The notes beneath the pieces are model-generated. The model saw only the letters and a list, made by a program, of their open reading frames with translations. It was not told the DNA's origin and ran no database searches. Of a stretch of 64,000 nucleotides of DNA, positions 1 through 10,979 are shown one piece after another. Source of the DNA: Watersipora subatra (Eukaryota; Bryozoa; Gymnolaemata; Cheilostomatida; Watersiporidae); the NCBI RefSeq assembly GCF_963576615.1, contig NC_088715.1:28906463-28970462 (forward strand). The letters are read 5' to 3'. Numbering within the stretch: the stretch's first letter is position 1; each line of letters begins with the position of its first letter. The position numbers were made by a program, and so were the translations under genes.

Positions 1-692
1 GTGCAGGAGAGTGGCAAGCATACTAGTATATATAATAATATATGTCTTAATATATTCATATATGATGCATATAAGTAAAATATTTAAAATTTAGACAAAT
101 ATTGTTCAAACTTCTTAGCATGATGCAATCCATCAACTGACAAACCCTGGCTAGACTGCAGAATAGGCAGCCTATGCCTTGTAGAAAGTAAACTTATTGT
201 TCCAATGAGGAAAAATATATTACGGACTTTCCGTCAATGTTTAGTCATGGATAATGAAGTATTGACTAAAGCTTTCCAAAGTAGCAGCAGTTCAAAGTAT
301 AAAATTGAGAGCCTATATAAAAGATAGCTCATTTCATCATTCAGTACAATGATATGCAGAATTATTGCTGTCAAACACAATCAGTTTTTGTAACAGTTTA
401 TGCGGTTACAAGCTGTTAAAGGAACGATTGGAAGCAGATCTCCAATTAAAAAAGTTTTGTATCAAGTAAGTAATTGAGAAATTCAAACATACTATTTGAA
501 TGATAAAAAACTGTTACGAGATAAATACCTTTATGAGCTTAATCTGGTCTTTCAATTCTGGTTGTATGGTGAAACATAGTCTTTGACCGTTACCAAAGCT
601 ACCTTATAAAACATTAACAGCTGTGCACCAATTGTTACCACAATTAAAAATTTTTGTGTGCCAGACACTCTTCTAACACTGAGTGACTCTAT
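1..692. other. AT-rich DNA, no gene seen
   Basis: Upstream flank of the 20-bp minisatellite. I see no exon with matching splice borders on either strand, no transposon ends and no tandem structure. Confidence 0.5.
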
Positions 693-1122
693 AGGAGGGG
701 TGGGTGAGACTGATGAGTTGTGGGTAAGACTGAAAAGGGTTGGGTGAGACTGACGAGGGGTGGGTGAGACTGATGAGAGGTGGGTGAGACTGACGATGGG
801 TGGGTGAGACTGACGGGTTGTGTGTAAGACTGACGTGTGATGGGTGAGACTGACGAGGGGTGGGTGAGACTGACGAGGGTGGGTGAGACTGACGAGTTGT
901 GGGTAAGACTGACGAGTGGTGGGTGAGACTGACGAGGAGTGGGTAAGACTGACGAGGGGTGGGTAAGACTGACGAGGGGTGGGTGAGACTGACGAGGGGT
1001 GAGTGAGACTGACGAGGGGTGAGTGAGACTGATGAGGGGTGGGTGAGACTGACGAGGGATGGATAAGACTGACGAGGGGTAGGTGAGACAAATGAGGGGT
1101 GGGTGAGACTGACGAGGGGTCG
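693..1122. repeat. 20-bp minisatellite, about 21 units
   Basis: Tandem array of a 20-bp unit close to GACGAGGGGTGGGTGAGACT, with single-base variants such as GATGAG, AGTGGT and TAAGACT. It is strongly strand-biased: the plus strand is G-rich (GGGGTGGG) and the minus strand C-rich, so the plus strand has runs compatible with G-quadruplexes. The minus strand reads open in two frames as a Ser/Pro/His/Thr repeat. That is expected of a stop-free 20-bp unit and is not evidence of a protein. Confidence 0.95.
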
Positions 1123-1549
1123 TTAAGAAGCAACATACATTCAACAACGATTGAAACAAACATGAACAAGTAACTATTAGCTAACAGGCTTTTGCAACTA
1201 TAAACAAGATTTTTAAGTTAAAAACTGGTTAAACAGATAATCCTTGGCTAGCTTGTTGATTTTGAGGCTTCATGGCAAAAGATCATCTGCAAAAGACTTT
1301 TTAACAGCTTGATCTCCTGCTAGCCTTTCTTTTAGGATAGAATCGACGAACAAGCAGCCCTATTTAGTGCAACATGATTAACCAGATTCTCAAATCATGG
1401 ACTACATAGGTTACAAATTTGGCTTACAATCCGTTCTTTAAAGCCACAATAGAGCTAGTTTATATGAAAGTGGGGAGGAGATAAAGCCACTTCACATTGT
1501 ATTTATTTTAGCCAGCAACGCTGGCCCTTTATTAATTAAAAATGACTTT
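1123..1549. other. No gene seen
   Basis: AT-rich spacer between the minisatellite and the first long-TIR element. No supported feature. Confidence 0.5.
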
Positions 1550-1966
1550 TAGTAGATTTTATCAGAAACGATCGGTATTTTTCATCATGTGCTACTATTT
1601 CTGATGATAGAAGTGATCAGACTTTCAGGATGTTTCTAGATTAAAATTGACAAAACTTCATTGTGGCTACAATTCCCAGGAAAAAATCCATGCGAAATGA
1701 TGCGACTAGTTGCTATCGTTGCGATAGTTGATACTGGCTATTATGTTAAAGCTGCATAAATATGCCTCTCTATTCTATTGGCTTGTTGCAACTATACATG
1801 TAGATGTAATAAATAATAATCACACTCTCGTTTGATCTGATCATTTTAACAGCGATCAAGTTGTGTCGATTTTAATTTTAAAATATTCTGGCAGTCAGAT
1901 CCTCTCAAATAACAAAAACAATCACAAATGATAAAAAACATCAGTAATTTCTGAAAAGGTCTACTA
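1550..1966 (+). mobile_element. Long-TIR MITE, family A, copy 1
   Basis: About 417 bp. The left arm begins TAGTAGATTTTATCAG and the right arm ends with the approximate reverse complement (CTGAAAAGGTCTACTA). The imperfect complementarity runs about 105 bp inward on both sides, through a TTCAGGATGTTTCTAGATTA-like segment. The centre carries a short asymmetric core (GTTGATACTGGCTATTATG) that gives the copy an orientation. Two relatives lie at about 26780-27182 (inverted) and 57822-58232 (same orientation). There is no transposase, so this is a non-autonomous element. The superfamily is not assigned because no clear target duplication is visible. Confidence 0.75.
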
Positions 1967-2969
1967 GTATTGTGTGCAAGTTGACCATTAAGCCCAATTA
2001 GTAAGTACTATTCAAAGCATAGATTGTGAAAATGATACACCATAAATAATTTTTTCTACAATACAGTTAGTTTAAACAGGCAGTGGAGTGCTGAGAATAT
2101 GGAGTCGTCAGTTTCTTTGGTTACCTCAACTGAATCTTCTTTGATGCATCAGTAACCTAGCCACTATTTCTCTCTCAGACACCTCATGCATTTCTATTTA
2201 TGTCAAGTAACACTACTCCTTGTCTGCCCACATATAGTACTGCAATCCGCCCTCTCATCAGCTGCCTTCAATACTGATTAACAGTTAATAACAGCTAGTG
2301 CATCCGTAACTCACTAATAATTATTTGAACCCTTTTCTGCTAATGACAAGAGAAAGAGAGTGCTCGCAGGTCTATGCAGACATTTGAATGGTTTGCGTAA
2401 TTGGCTCATCGAAAGCATACTATGGATACAACTGTATATAAGTTTACTAGTCTGAAGGGATGGGTGGCTACACAGATGTCTCTCACCAAAGCAGGTATTG
2501 ATGAAAATACAAGTTGTTGAGTTAAGTCTTCCTGTGATTCTTAAAATAATCTCTAAAACTTGGCAACTTGTGTCATTATTTATTAATTATCAATTTATTT
2601 AGTTTAGTGATGTGCACACGTTATACTTCTTTGAAAGTCACCAGCAACAATGCTGAGCGTTTGCTTTCAAATGGCATTTATAGGGAACATTTAGTTGAAC
2701 CCAAATTTTAAAGTGTCAGTTGATATCCAGTCATTGTAGGCGTCTATAAAGTCGGTGAGTGAACAAACAATAAAAAGATAGATCATTGTACCTGGTTGGT
2801 TACATGAAGCCTGTTGGAGATTATTAGTGTCCTAAAACACCACATGGTGTCTTCATTTTTCAGAGCTTGTTTAAACTGAGATGCTATTCAGTTTTATGCG
2901 AATTATTTATATTATATATTTGACATTATATAATTAATATTATATATTTTATATATTATATATTATAAT
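1967..2969. other. No gene seen
   Basis: Unannotated AT-rich DNA. No exon with convincing borders, no long inverted repeat and no tandem array apart from AT runs at the right edge. Confidence 0.45.
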
Positions 2970-3203
2970 ATATATAGTTATATTAGATATTAGACATATA
3001 TAAGATATATAGTTATATTAGATCTTAGACTTATATAAGGTATATAGTTATATTAGATATTAGACATATATAAGATATATAGTTATATTAGATCTTAGAC
3101 TTATATAAGATATATAGTTATATTAGATATTAGACATATATAAGATATATAGTTATATTAGATATTAGACATATATAAGATATATAGTTATATTAGATAT
3201 TAG
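2970..3203. repeat. 35-bp AT-rich tandem repeat, about 7 units
   Basis: AGTTATATTA recurs at 2976, 3011, 3046, 3081, 3116, 3151 and 3186, an exact 35-bp period. The first four full units alternate between GATATTAGACATATA and GATCTTAGACTTATA, giving a 70-bp dimeric order; the last units are of one type. AT dinucleotide-rich sequence precedes it (2910-2970). Confidence 0.95.
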
Positions 3204-3744
3204 GCTAAAAGAAGCTTCCGCAATATTAAAAATGTCTGTTTATTTTTTGATATTTTAGAATTGCTTCCTGTTGCCATTTTAGTTACATATGTCAAGGTCA
3301 CCTAATGCTGAAAATTTCTACTGTAGAAAAGATTCTTAGACGCATGAAATACACAACATCTTATGCCAAGTTTGCACTCTCTTTGAGTGTTATTCTCAAC
3401 ATTTACCACATTGTACTTCCTTCAAAGAAATGTTTATGGCTTCTGAATTTGAAACTTTTATGGTGTAGACATGCACAGTACCACTAATTACAAACACTCT
3501 GACTGATAACTAACTTCAAGTTTTATACATTCCGATTTGACAACATGGGTAGTGCTACATTACAGTATGCTGAAGTACAGCGTATCTTATCCAAAGTCCT
3601 CGCTGACAAGTTTTCCAACTAGAGATTGTTTCTACTGAGCGAGCAACTGATAAACTTGTGAGCAAAGTTTTTTTTTTCATCGTTCTAATCTATTTACTAG
3701 TGACATCGGTGTCAGTGTTAGAATCAGGCTGATGAGCCAGGCAA
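3204..3744. other. No gene seen
   Basis: Holds a 60-codon open frame at 3305-3487 (+) with no recognisable content and no splice context. Treated as chance. Confidence 0.45.
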
Positions 3745-3930
3745 GGTTAAACCACGAATTAGCAGTAAGCCTGGTGAAGCCCAAAATTTCTTCCATTTTC
3801 AATCAGATAGCCTGCAGGACGTTTAAAATGCTGGTTTTCAGGTACCAAACAAAATTTTGAACCCAAGTATTTTTGGTAACCGGACAGAAGGCATGGTGTG
3901 TATGCATGTGAAGTTTGGCTGAAATGCAGA
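3745..3930 (+). repeat. Dispersed repeat family B, copy 1
   Basis: Shares ordered blocks with 28071-28265 and, on the opposite strand, with 13135-13420. The blocks are an AGCCTGG-like start, TTTTCAATCAGATAG, CTGGTTTTCAGGTACCA, a TTGAACCCAAG-like block and GAAGGCATG. The three copies are diverged, so this is an old interspersed repeat. No tRNA-like promoter box is visible, and the class (SINE or LINE tail) is unknown. Confidence 0.55.
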
Positions 3931-3985
3931 CCAACACACACGCACGCTCCCGCGTGCACACACGCACGCACACACACACACTATA
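3931..3985. repeat. CA/CG-rich dinucleotide microsatellite
   Basis: Purine-pyrimidine alternating run (ACACACACGCACGC, then CGTGCACACACGCACGCAC) with potential for Z-DNA. It follows directly on the dispersed repeat. Confidence 0.85.
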
Positions 3986-4121
3986 CCACTCACACACAAT
4001 AACAAAGTGGAATGTATTAATTTAGATTCCGATTTGCAGAAGCAAGGTTTTTAGGATTCAATTAGTTTTGTGTCTTTTGTCATCTCTCGTTTATGCAAAC
4101 TCAACTCTTCCTTCACAACAG

Positions 4122-4170
4122 GCTACAACCATGTCAGCTGATGCTGGTGCTACAACCATGTCAGCTGATG
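4122..4170. repeat. Short direct duplication, about 28-bp period
   Basis: GGCTACAACCATGTCAGCTG and GTGCTACAACCATGTCAGCT occur in tandem, separated by a few bases. Two units only. Confidence 0.8.
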
Positions 4171-4327
4171 TGACTATTGTGGCTATTTTTATACTCAGCT
4201 AGTTTGGATTTACACGACTCCCAAAATTATTCCGCTAATCCATAATACAAACATTATAAAGTGATTTGTTTCTGGTATGTAATAACATGACATTTATAAA
4301 TAGTTTTAATTGCGTTAAGTTTGTCAA

Positions 4328-4480
4328 GATAAGAAGATCAATTGGCGCAGACTGTAGAGTGTAGAGTGTTAGTCTAACAAACTGAAAGTTTGGAGTTTTA
4401 ATCCCATTGAAGGAAACCATTATTTCTAATCTCGAAGCATCACTTTGGACAAACAGACAGAGCTCCTATCGTAGTAAAGA
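4328..4480 (+). mobile_element. tRNA-derived SINE, degenerate copy
   Basis: Begins near GATCAATTGGCGCAGACTG, has a weak B-box-like AGTTTTAATCC at 4394, and ends with ACAGACAGAGCTCCTATCGT. The same 3' block (CAGACAGAGCTC plus TAT and TAGT) follows the better SINE copy at 18008-18166. Inferred to be a decayed RNA polymerase III-type retroposon. Confidence 0.5.
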
Positions 4481-5184
4481 TTATTACTATAAGCCTATAG
4501 AGAAGAATGCCTTTACTCAAAGGTATTATGATTGATAGTTTGTGAGTATTTTCACATTCGTAATCTCAAAACGATGTTAACATTAAATGTTTAATTATAA
4601 TTAATTAGACTATAGTTTTGATAACTAACGGCAACCCATTAGTTTCAATTCGGTTGTTGCGTTGTGTGTTCACTTTTATTCGTTCACACTGTAGCTCGCC
4701 TTTATTTAAATTTAAAAAGGAAATAGATCCATTGAATATTAATTTTTTATTATCAGTGAGTGACGATTGATGATTAATGGCCTACTAATTAAAATCCTAA
4801 TGTTGATAAAATCATGAGGGGTGGCAATAGAAGCGTCTATTATCAAAAGTTTCAGTGAGGAAAACTGCTTGAAATAACTAGAGTAGAAATGAGCAGCCAA
4901 GAGTTTTCAGTCATCAAATTAGATCAGCTAGGCACAGCCAAAGGTGATGAAATGTAGCTTACATTATGAAATGTATTTTACGTATTAATTTTTCGCATCA
5001 GACTGACTCGCGGAAAAGTATAACAGGGAGCATCCAGAACCAAATTTAATATTCTTATTTTGGTTCCGACTCAGATCCCTATTCTTTGCGAATATGTGTT
5101 CCTTTGGTTGAGATTATGCAATTCAAAAACTTTGGCTTGTTTTCGGTAGGCACCATTTTATAATAAAGTAAGTGCGTTAACTAA
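4481..5184. other. No gene seen
   Basis: AT-rich sequence without supported features. Confidence 0.45.
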
Positions 5185-5246
5185 ATATGTTAACTTATTA
5201 TGTTGATTTAATATATTAACATAATATGTTAATTTAATATGTTAAC
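5185..5246. repeat. AT-rich TATGTTAA-type tandem repeat
   Basis: Variants of AATATGTTAACTTAT repeat four to five times. Because GTTAAC is itself palindromic, the array can fold into short hairpins. Confidence 0.75.
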
Positions 5247-5543
5247 TCATAATTAGTCTCTCCTGATTGGCTTGTAATAACAGCAACCTAGCCATGTTTG
5301 CGCTTACTAGCTGCAAGCTTGAGCATGAGAAAACAATTCCTTGATTGCCGATTTAGTAAGGTCAGCATAGAATTACATAGGTAAGACTTTGCTAGACTGT
5401 CAAATAATTTGAACAATTCTGTAGGTCACAAGTTACTTGGTGACAGATAATAATGAGAAGATGCTGGATGTTTTACACTAGGCAGGATACTTGCTGCCAT
5501 AAACATTAACAGCGATTTGTTGTACAGATAATTGCTTACAAAC

Positions 5544-5581
5544 AGGTCATGCCATAAGCGTAAGGTCATGCCATAAGCGTA
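5544..5581. repeat. 19-bp tandem duplication
   Basis: AGGTCATGCCATAAGCGTA is present twice in direct tandem. Two units only. Confidence 0.9.
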
Positions 5582-5943
5582 CCGGTCACAACTTCTATAA
5601 CATGAGATTTGTTTGTTCTTGTTACTTTTGCTTTTAATATTTTACATCCGTTAGCTTTATGATGAATTTTTTTATATTTATTTGATATATGTTTAAAATA
5701 TAAATATATTTTAAAAACATTTGACAGTATTATCAAAAGTTTCCCTTTGTTGCATCGTGTCCTAAACTTCATACTCAACACAGAATGGTGAGATTGTCAC
5801 ACTTGTGAGAGAGAAAAAAACAACTTGCGTTATATTTATTATACAAACAACTTCCATGACATTTCAGTTTGTCGGATAGATAGTAAGATGTGTTGATAAA
5901 ACAGAGAATAGGTAGCTGCCCAATTGTTCATTATTACTTCAAG
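5582..5943. other. No gene seen
   Basis: AT-rich. A 71-codon minus-strand frame (5566-5781) is low-complexity Lys/Asn/Ile and is not convincing. Confidence 0.45.
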
Positions 5944-6010
5944 GCGATCAATTGGCGCAAGTGTTACAGCGTCGGTCAACCGATCTGAGGGTCGCGAGTA
6001 GAAGGAAGGG
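5944..6010 (+). mobile_element. Possible SINE fragment
   Basis: Shares the head GATCAATTGGCGCA with the SINE at 4328 and has a B-box-like GGGTCGCGAGT at about 5990. It is short and degenerate, and no tail was recognised. Confidence 0.35.
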
Positions 6011-6492
6011 CCAAAAAATATCTTCTCTCTTAACCTGACCTCCTGATTACAGATAGATGACAATGATACACTGTTATTTTCATATGAAAAAAAATTTTCT
6101 GCTTTGCTTTATTGTAAATGTATAAAATATTTATTAATAGTTTTGCTATGCAGAATAAGCTCTACTGTCTAGAAATCGTTGTAAATGGACATCGAAGATA
6201 CGAGTTTTCCACCAACGATTGTAAAATTACCGCCATCATGGTATATAAAACCAGTAAGATTGATCAGAAAAAGGAGAAAAATTATTGATGCGAACTAATC
6301 ATGCTGCGGCTACGGTACTGTAGAATTTTGCTAGATACTAGCGTGAGAAGTTTGGAGTTGTGGCTCACTGGTCTATTTTAAGATATGTAGATCGTGAAAC
6401 CTCGTGCCTCGATAATCACACTAGTCACATTCTTTAGTCTATTCATTACTTGTAAAAACAGCTGTAAATATGTCAAAGGTAAGTCTTATTAG
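6011..6492. other. No gene seen
   Basis: Contains an ATG three codons before a good donor (ATGTCAAAG then GTAAGT at 6470-6484). Without further support this is only a possible 5' exon, and its phase (0) does not fit the host gene chain. Confidence 0.4.
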
Positions 6493-6511
6493 CTCAGACT
6501 CTAGATTCTTT

Positions 6512-6999
6512 AGTCTGAGTCTAGAGTCTGAGTCTAGAGTTTGAGTCTAGTGTTTGAGTCTAGTGTTTGAGTCTAGAGTCTGAGTCTAGAGTCTGAGTCT
6601 AGAGTCTGAGTCTAGAGTCTGAGTCTAGAGTCTGAGTCTAGAGTCTGAGTCTAGAGTCTGAGTCTAGAGTCTGAGTCTAGAGTCTGAGTCTAGAGTCTGA
6701 GTCTAGAGTCTGAGTCTAGAGTCTAGAGTCTAGAGTCTGAGTCTAGAGTCTGAGTCTAAGTCTAGAGTCTAGAGTCTGAGTCTAGAGTCTGAGTCTGAGT
6801 CTAGAGTCTAGAGTCTGAGTCTAGAGTCTGAGTCTAGAGTCTGAGTCTAGAGTCTGAGTCTAGAGTCTGAGTCTACAGTCTGAGTCTAGAGTCTGAGTCT
6901 AGAGTCTGAGTCTAGAGTCTGAGTCTAGAGTCTGAGTCTAGAGTCTGAGTCTAGAGTCTGAGTCTAGAGTCTGAGTCTAGAGTCTGAGTCTAGAGTCTG
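6512..6999. repeat. 13-bp minisatellite, about 37 units
   Basis: Highly homogeneous array of TCTAGAGTCTGAG. A few units are shortened to TCTAGAG hexamer steps (about 6717-6735, 6760-6775 and 6795-6815). TCTAGA is palindromic. A single inverted unit (CTCAGACTCTAGA, 6493-6505) sits 7 bp before the array, so the left edge can form a hairpin. The homogeneity suggests recent expansion. Confidence 0.97.
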
Positions 7000-7093
7000 G
7001 AACTAAACTAAAGCAAGACTAAGAAAAAGAGTGGGAACAATCAAAATTTGGTGATCCAAAAGCAATGCTATCATTGGTCATCATCATCATCAG

Positions 7094-7227
7094 ACCATCC
7101 AAGGAAACCAGTGAAGAGGACAGGCCAGCTGTCCATGAGTCACCACTCGGTGTGACCAGAGCGCAAGAACATCAATACCCAAGGCTGTCACAGAAATGTG
7201 AGGCATTGCTTACCAGGCTCTTCACAG
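7094..7227 (+). CDS. Candidate coding exon, unassigned
   Basis: A GC-richer island in AT-rich DNA. It follows a CATCATCATCAG acceptor and ends TTCACAG/GTACAG. Only one frame is open: 44 codons reading PSKETSEEDRPAVHES, then a Leu-rich end with CEALLTRLFT. It enters in phase 2 and leaves in phase 1. Phase 1 would join in frame to the exon at 30281, so it could be an alternative upstream exon of the host gene, but 23 kb of intron and the lack of an upstream partner make this uncertain. Composition resembles the later exons (Ser/Glu/Arg-rich and hydrophilic). It could also be chance. Confidence 0.35.
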
Positions 7228-8222
7228 GTACAGCCTACAAATTGAAAATTTATGTCTAGTTTTTCCTTTTTGTATGGCCAAAGGGGTGAGTTTGGAAAAA
7301 TATTAGAACTGATTAGGCAATTTACATGTATTTTACAGTTCTTATAACGTCAATGCTTTTTGAGCGAATTATTTACGTTGTAGGAACGCCTACTGTATCA
7401 CAGAATATACTTTAATATACTGTAAACTAATTTATTACTGTACCACATAATATAAAAATATTATTTTATATTTTATTATATTATATTATATATTTTAGTA
7501 TAGATAGTATTGTAATATAATATAAAAACATTATTTTATATTACAATACTATGTATACCAAAATATACCATAATATACTATGATACGTATGATACAATAT
7601 GGTATAGTATAAGATACATCAATGTAATAAAGATGTAACACGATGAAAGAATTGAATTTAATTTCAATTGTTCATTATCATAAAATTTATTTTTTAATGC
7701 TGAATGCTTTCTTTTTGATTTTTGACTTTATTGCAGATTATAACTACAAAATACATTAAAGTTAACTGTATAATAACTTTTATACACATACTTCCATGTA
7801 CTAATTGTTATTAATGATTCAACAAATTCATGCTTTTTATTTTGTTCTCATATTTGTATTATATGTATCATTAAAAAATCTTTTCTTGTTCTAATCACAG
7901 CCAAACAGATTTTATTTAGCCATCACTTGCAAATTATTCAACATTTACATTTAAATACTTTCACAATTGTTTTATTTATTTATTTAATTTAACTGCACAA
8001 AACCCTTTTTTCATGATATGAAATTTGAAAGTTAGAACGATATCTATTGTTATATTTTAAATTAAAATAAATTTTCTGTGCAAAAATTATTTATTACTTG
8101 GGCAATGGTGAGCCTTCAACTAGTTTTTTTAATGTTTTTAATAATTTTAATAAGATACATTGTACATGTTTACTGCCCAATGAAGTTAAGCTTTTCTGAT
8201 AGTAAAACTTAACAAGATCTTA
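7228..8222. other. Very AT-rich intergenic or intronic DNA
   Basis: Contains an AT hairpin (7504-7520 pairing with 7536-7552, 17 bp perfect, 15-nt loop) and TATA-type runs at 7450-7620. The last 30 bases belong to the older repeat interrupted by the element at 8223. No gene seen. Confidence 0.5.
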
Positions 8223-9614
8223 AAGAATAGAGAAAGCATAATATTATTATGCTTTCTTAGTTATCTTGAGGTGTTGACTGATGTTCTAAAAAAAGAATCA
8301 AGGAGATTGACCCACTAGAAGCTGAGATATAGACAGCCAAACACAGGTCTACCTAATAAAGAATCAGAGGAAAACCCTTCGAAAATCCCGAAAACTGTGA
8401 CGTATAAAATCGACTTAATGGTCATGCGCCGGAGTTGCGCACCCTTACCGCCGTTATGTATAATGATTGTTTTGGCTACGAGATGTGAAACGCTTCTCGC
8501 GATAGTAAATAATTTACATACTAGCTCTGGTTTCTCAGGAAAATCATCCAAGCATTGTGTGGTAAAGGCATTTGCCCACAACTCCTCGCCATGATTTTTT
8601 AAAGCAGAAGAGCAGATTTTGACTATTGTGCTTCAAATTTTAACTCGATCTCCACGGATATGCTCCGAAGATCATCTGTTCAACGAACGGCGCGTGTATA
8701 GTCTATATGCGATATCCGCGAGTTGCAGTTTGTTTACAATAAGAAATAGGAATGGGACTTTTTGTTCCTTCATCATTTTTCTACTGTGTATCTACTGCAG
8801 CATTCTTCTACTGTGTATCTACTGCAGCATTTAGTTGATTTTCATGATTATCGTCACTATTAACAGACTGGAAGTTCACTACAGCCATAATCTTAAAAAG
8901 ACTAACTTAACCGTGCTGCTCTTGCTATAAGAAAAGAAAACGATAACTTTTGCTTTGATTTTTCTATTGATCTATTATCTTATCTATGATTATTTTTTAT
9001 GATTTATATAATATTCATAATGCATATTATACAAAATAATAATATAACTGCGTATACAATAAATGATGTAACTAATATAATTTGTAGAAAATTCCAAATG
9101 ATAACCGAGATTGATGATTGATTCTATTTATTAGCTATAGTTAAAAAATCTGAACAGCGCTAAAGATGAGTCTGAATAGGGAAGCTAAGTAGAACAACAA
9201 AACTGAGCTGAACTAGCAAGATAGCGAAATGTTGCGAAATAATAGATGCGTGAAATTATTTTATGCTAAAACTAATCCACACGTCAGAGGGACTGGTTCG
9301 GAATTCTAGGAACGATGATTGTTAGGCCCAATTTGATTGTTCTATACTTCCAGGGATTAAACCAATTAAAACGCCGTGATTGTTTATTATAGGAGAGCGC
9401 ATTAGTTGGCTTAATTGACCAATGGCACACAAGTCGATTTCATACGTCATATATCGATGATTACCAAAACAGTTTTGTTTTTAGGTAGACCTGTGTTTGG
9501 CTGGCTATATCTCAGCTTCTGGTTGGTCAATCTCCTTGATTCTTTTTTTAGAACATCAGTCAACACCTCAAGATGAATAATAAAGCATAATAATGTTATG
9601 CTTTCTCTATTCTT
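8223..9614. mobile_element. 1.4-kb TIR transposon, non-autonomous or decayed
   Basis: Arms of about 134 bp (8223-8355 and 9481-9614) are inverted copies. They begin AAGAATAGAGAAAGCATAA and include TCTTGAGGTGTTGACTGATG. The interior is partly CpG-richer (8395-8790) and holds an 88-codon minus-strand frame (8315-8581) with no family I recognise; part of that frame lies in the arm. The flanks are the two halves of an older repeat whose other copy (about 16841-17180) reads through without the insert, so the edges are independently supported. Superfamily unknown. Confidence 0.75.
8780..8831. repeat. Tandem duplication of about 26 bp
   Basis: CTACTGTGTATCTACTGCAG occurs twice in direct tandem inside the TIR element. 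Two units only. Confidence 0.85.
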
Positions 9615-9980
9615 CAAATGAACAGTAACAACAAATTTCATTTTTGTTTGATTCCTAGATTTTAATCTGCACCGCCTACTAAATGCTTTGCAATGGATTG
9701 AACCATAGAGTTAACCATCGCTGAGCAGATTAATAATGGTGGTAGCTAATCTAGTTTAACTTATTACCGTACAGTTCTACATATGTGCTCATAATTATAT
9801 AGAACTATGTACAGGAAAAATCACATTAATATGACCTATATATATTACATTATATACTGTGTTTTATACTATACTGCATATACTTTAAAATATTTAGCCT
9901 TTAAAAAAATTACAAACCAAGTACAAAAAGTGAAGTAAATGTATATTTACGCTACATAAATGACCTCGCCTATGATATAG
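9615..9980 (+). repeat. Dispersed repeat family C, right part of interrupted copy
   Basis: Closely resembles 16880-17180 in the same orientation. Shared blocks include AATTTCATTTTTGTT, GTTAACCATCGCT / GTCAACCATCGCT, CAGGAAAAATCACATTAATA and GTTAAGTAAATGT-like sequence. The left continuation (about 8195-8222) lies on the far side of the TIR element. Class unknown; no coding capacity. Confidence 0.7.
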
Positions 9981-10979
9981 ACGTGATATAAATATAAATT
10001 GGTATTATGTATAAACAGAAGTATTCACTCAAAATGTTCAGCAATTACATATAAAGTTGCACTGTTAATACTTTGTGTGAATGGAAAGTTCTACAAACAT
10101 TAAAGGCTGCAAAAATTTCTAAAAATAACAACAAAGGTTAGACAACTTTTGTGTTGGCAAAATAGTTTTGGAAATTTCCTTTATGCAATGTTGTAGCCAT
10201 TTAATTTTACTGAGTATTAAATATTTTACTCTTTCAAACTTATATTGTAGATTTCTAACATATTTATAACTCATTTAAAGTTATATTTCACTAACATGGA
10301 AATCACAAACAATATGGTTAAAAATATGTTTTACTCTTACAAATGTACAACAAGTTCGAATAGGCAAGCGTTTCTTAGATTTAATAATTCTATAAATTGT
10401 TACTAAATATCATTGTAAATTAATTGTTCATAGTTTGAACATAATTGAACTTTGATTACAGCTATTATACCCAAAGTTGACATTTTATCGCATATTCATA
10501 CTAATGGGGCCCGTTTCAATCAGGTTCAACTGCATCGTAAAAGGCTTTACAATTTTTTAAAATGCTACTAAAGGGTTGAAGGTTTTCCATGTTAAAATGC
10601 TTTGATCTTAAAAAACCTCTATTTACGACAAGTTTGGCTTTGAAAGTGTATCTGTCAAAGCCAAACTTGAACAGATTTAGTCATTTATATGAAGTTACCC
10701 TGTCCATGCTAATCATCAAGACAATCGCAAGCTTCAAGGAGCTTAAATTTCTAAGTAGAGCCATGTTGACACACACCCGGATAGTTATCACTCATGCACA
10801 GAGAGCATAATTAGGAATAGTATCAACAGCGTGGTCTTCTCTCTCGGTTGTGTATCTTTGAGCTTACTTTACGTACTTCAGACACTCTCTTGCTCATAAG
10901 TGGCTAGAATATGAAATATTCTTTCATCTTTCGATCCTAGCAGGGTTTTATAACGACTGCAATATTGATATTGCCTCTC
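9981..10979. other. No gene seen
   Basis: AT-rich. It holds a perfect 15-bp stem (CAAGTTTGGCTTTGA at 10629-10643 pairing with 10655-10669, 11-nt loop) inside a 73-codon chance frame. Confidence 0.45.

Noticed and set aside
552..1169. Two long overlapping minus-strand frames rich in Ser/Pro/His/Thr
   Set aside because: They are the translation of a 20-bp tandem array without stop codons. Two frames are open for the same trivial reason, and there is no start, splice or composition support.
6470..6484. ATG three codons before a consensus donor
   Set aside because: Phase 0 does not match any following host exon, and nine bases of coding sequence prove nothing.
6512..6999. Regular array considered as CRISPR
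   Set aside because: A direct 13-bp tandem repeat without spacers in eukaryotic DNA is a minisatellite. The other arrays (20, 23, 35 bp) likewise have no unique spacers.
7065..7093. ATG of the frame around 7094-7227 taken as a gene start
   Set aside because: The codons before 7094 are Ile/Val from a CATCAT run that serves better as the acceptor region.
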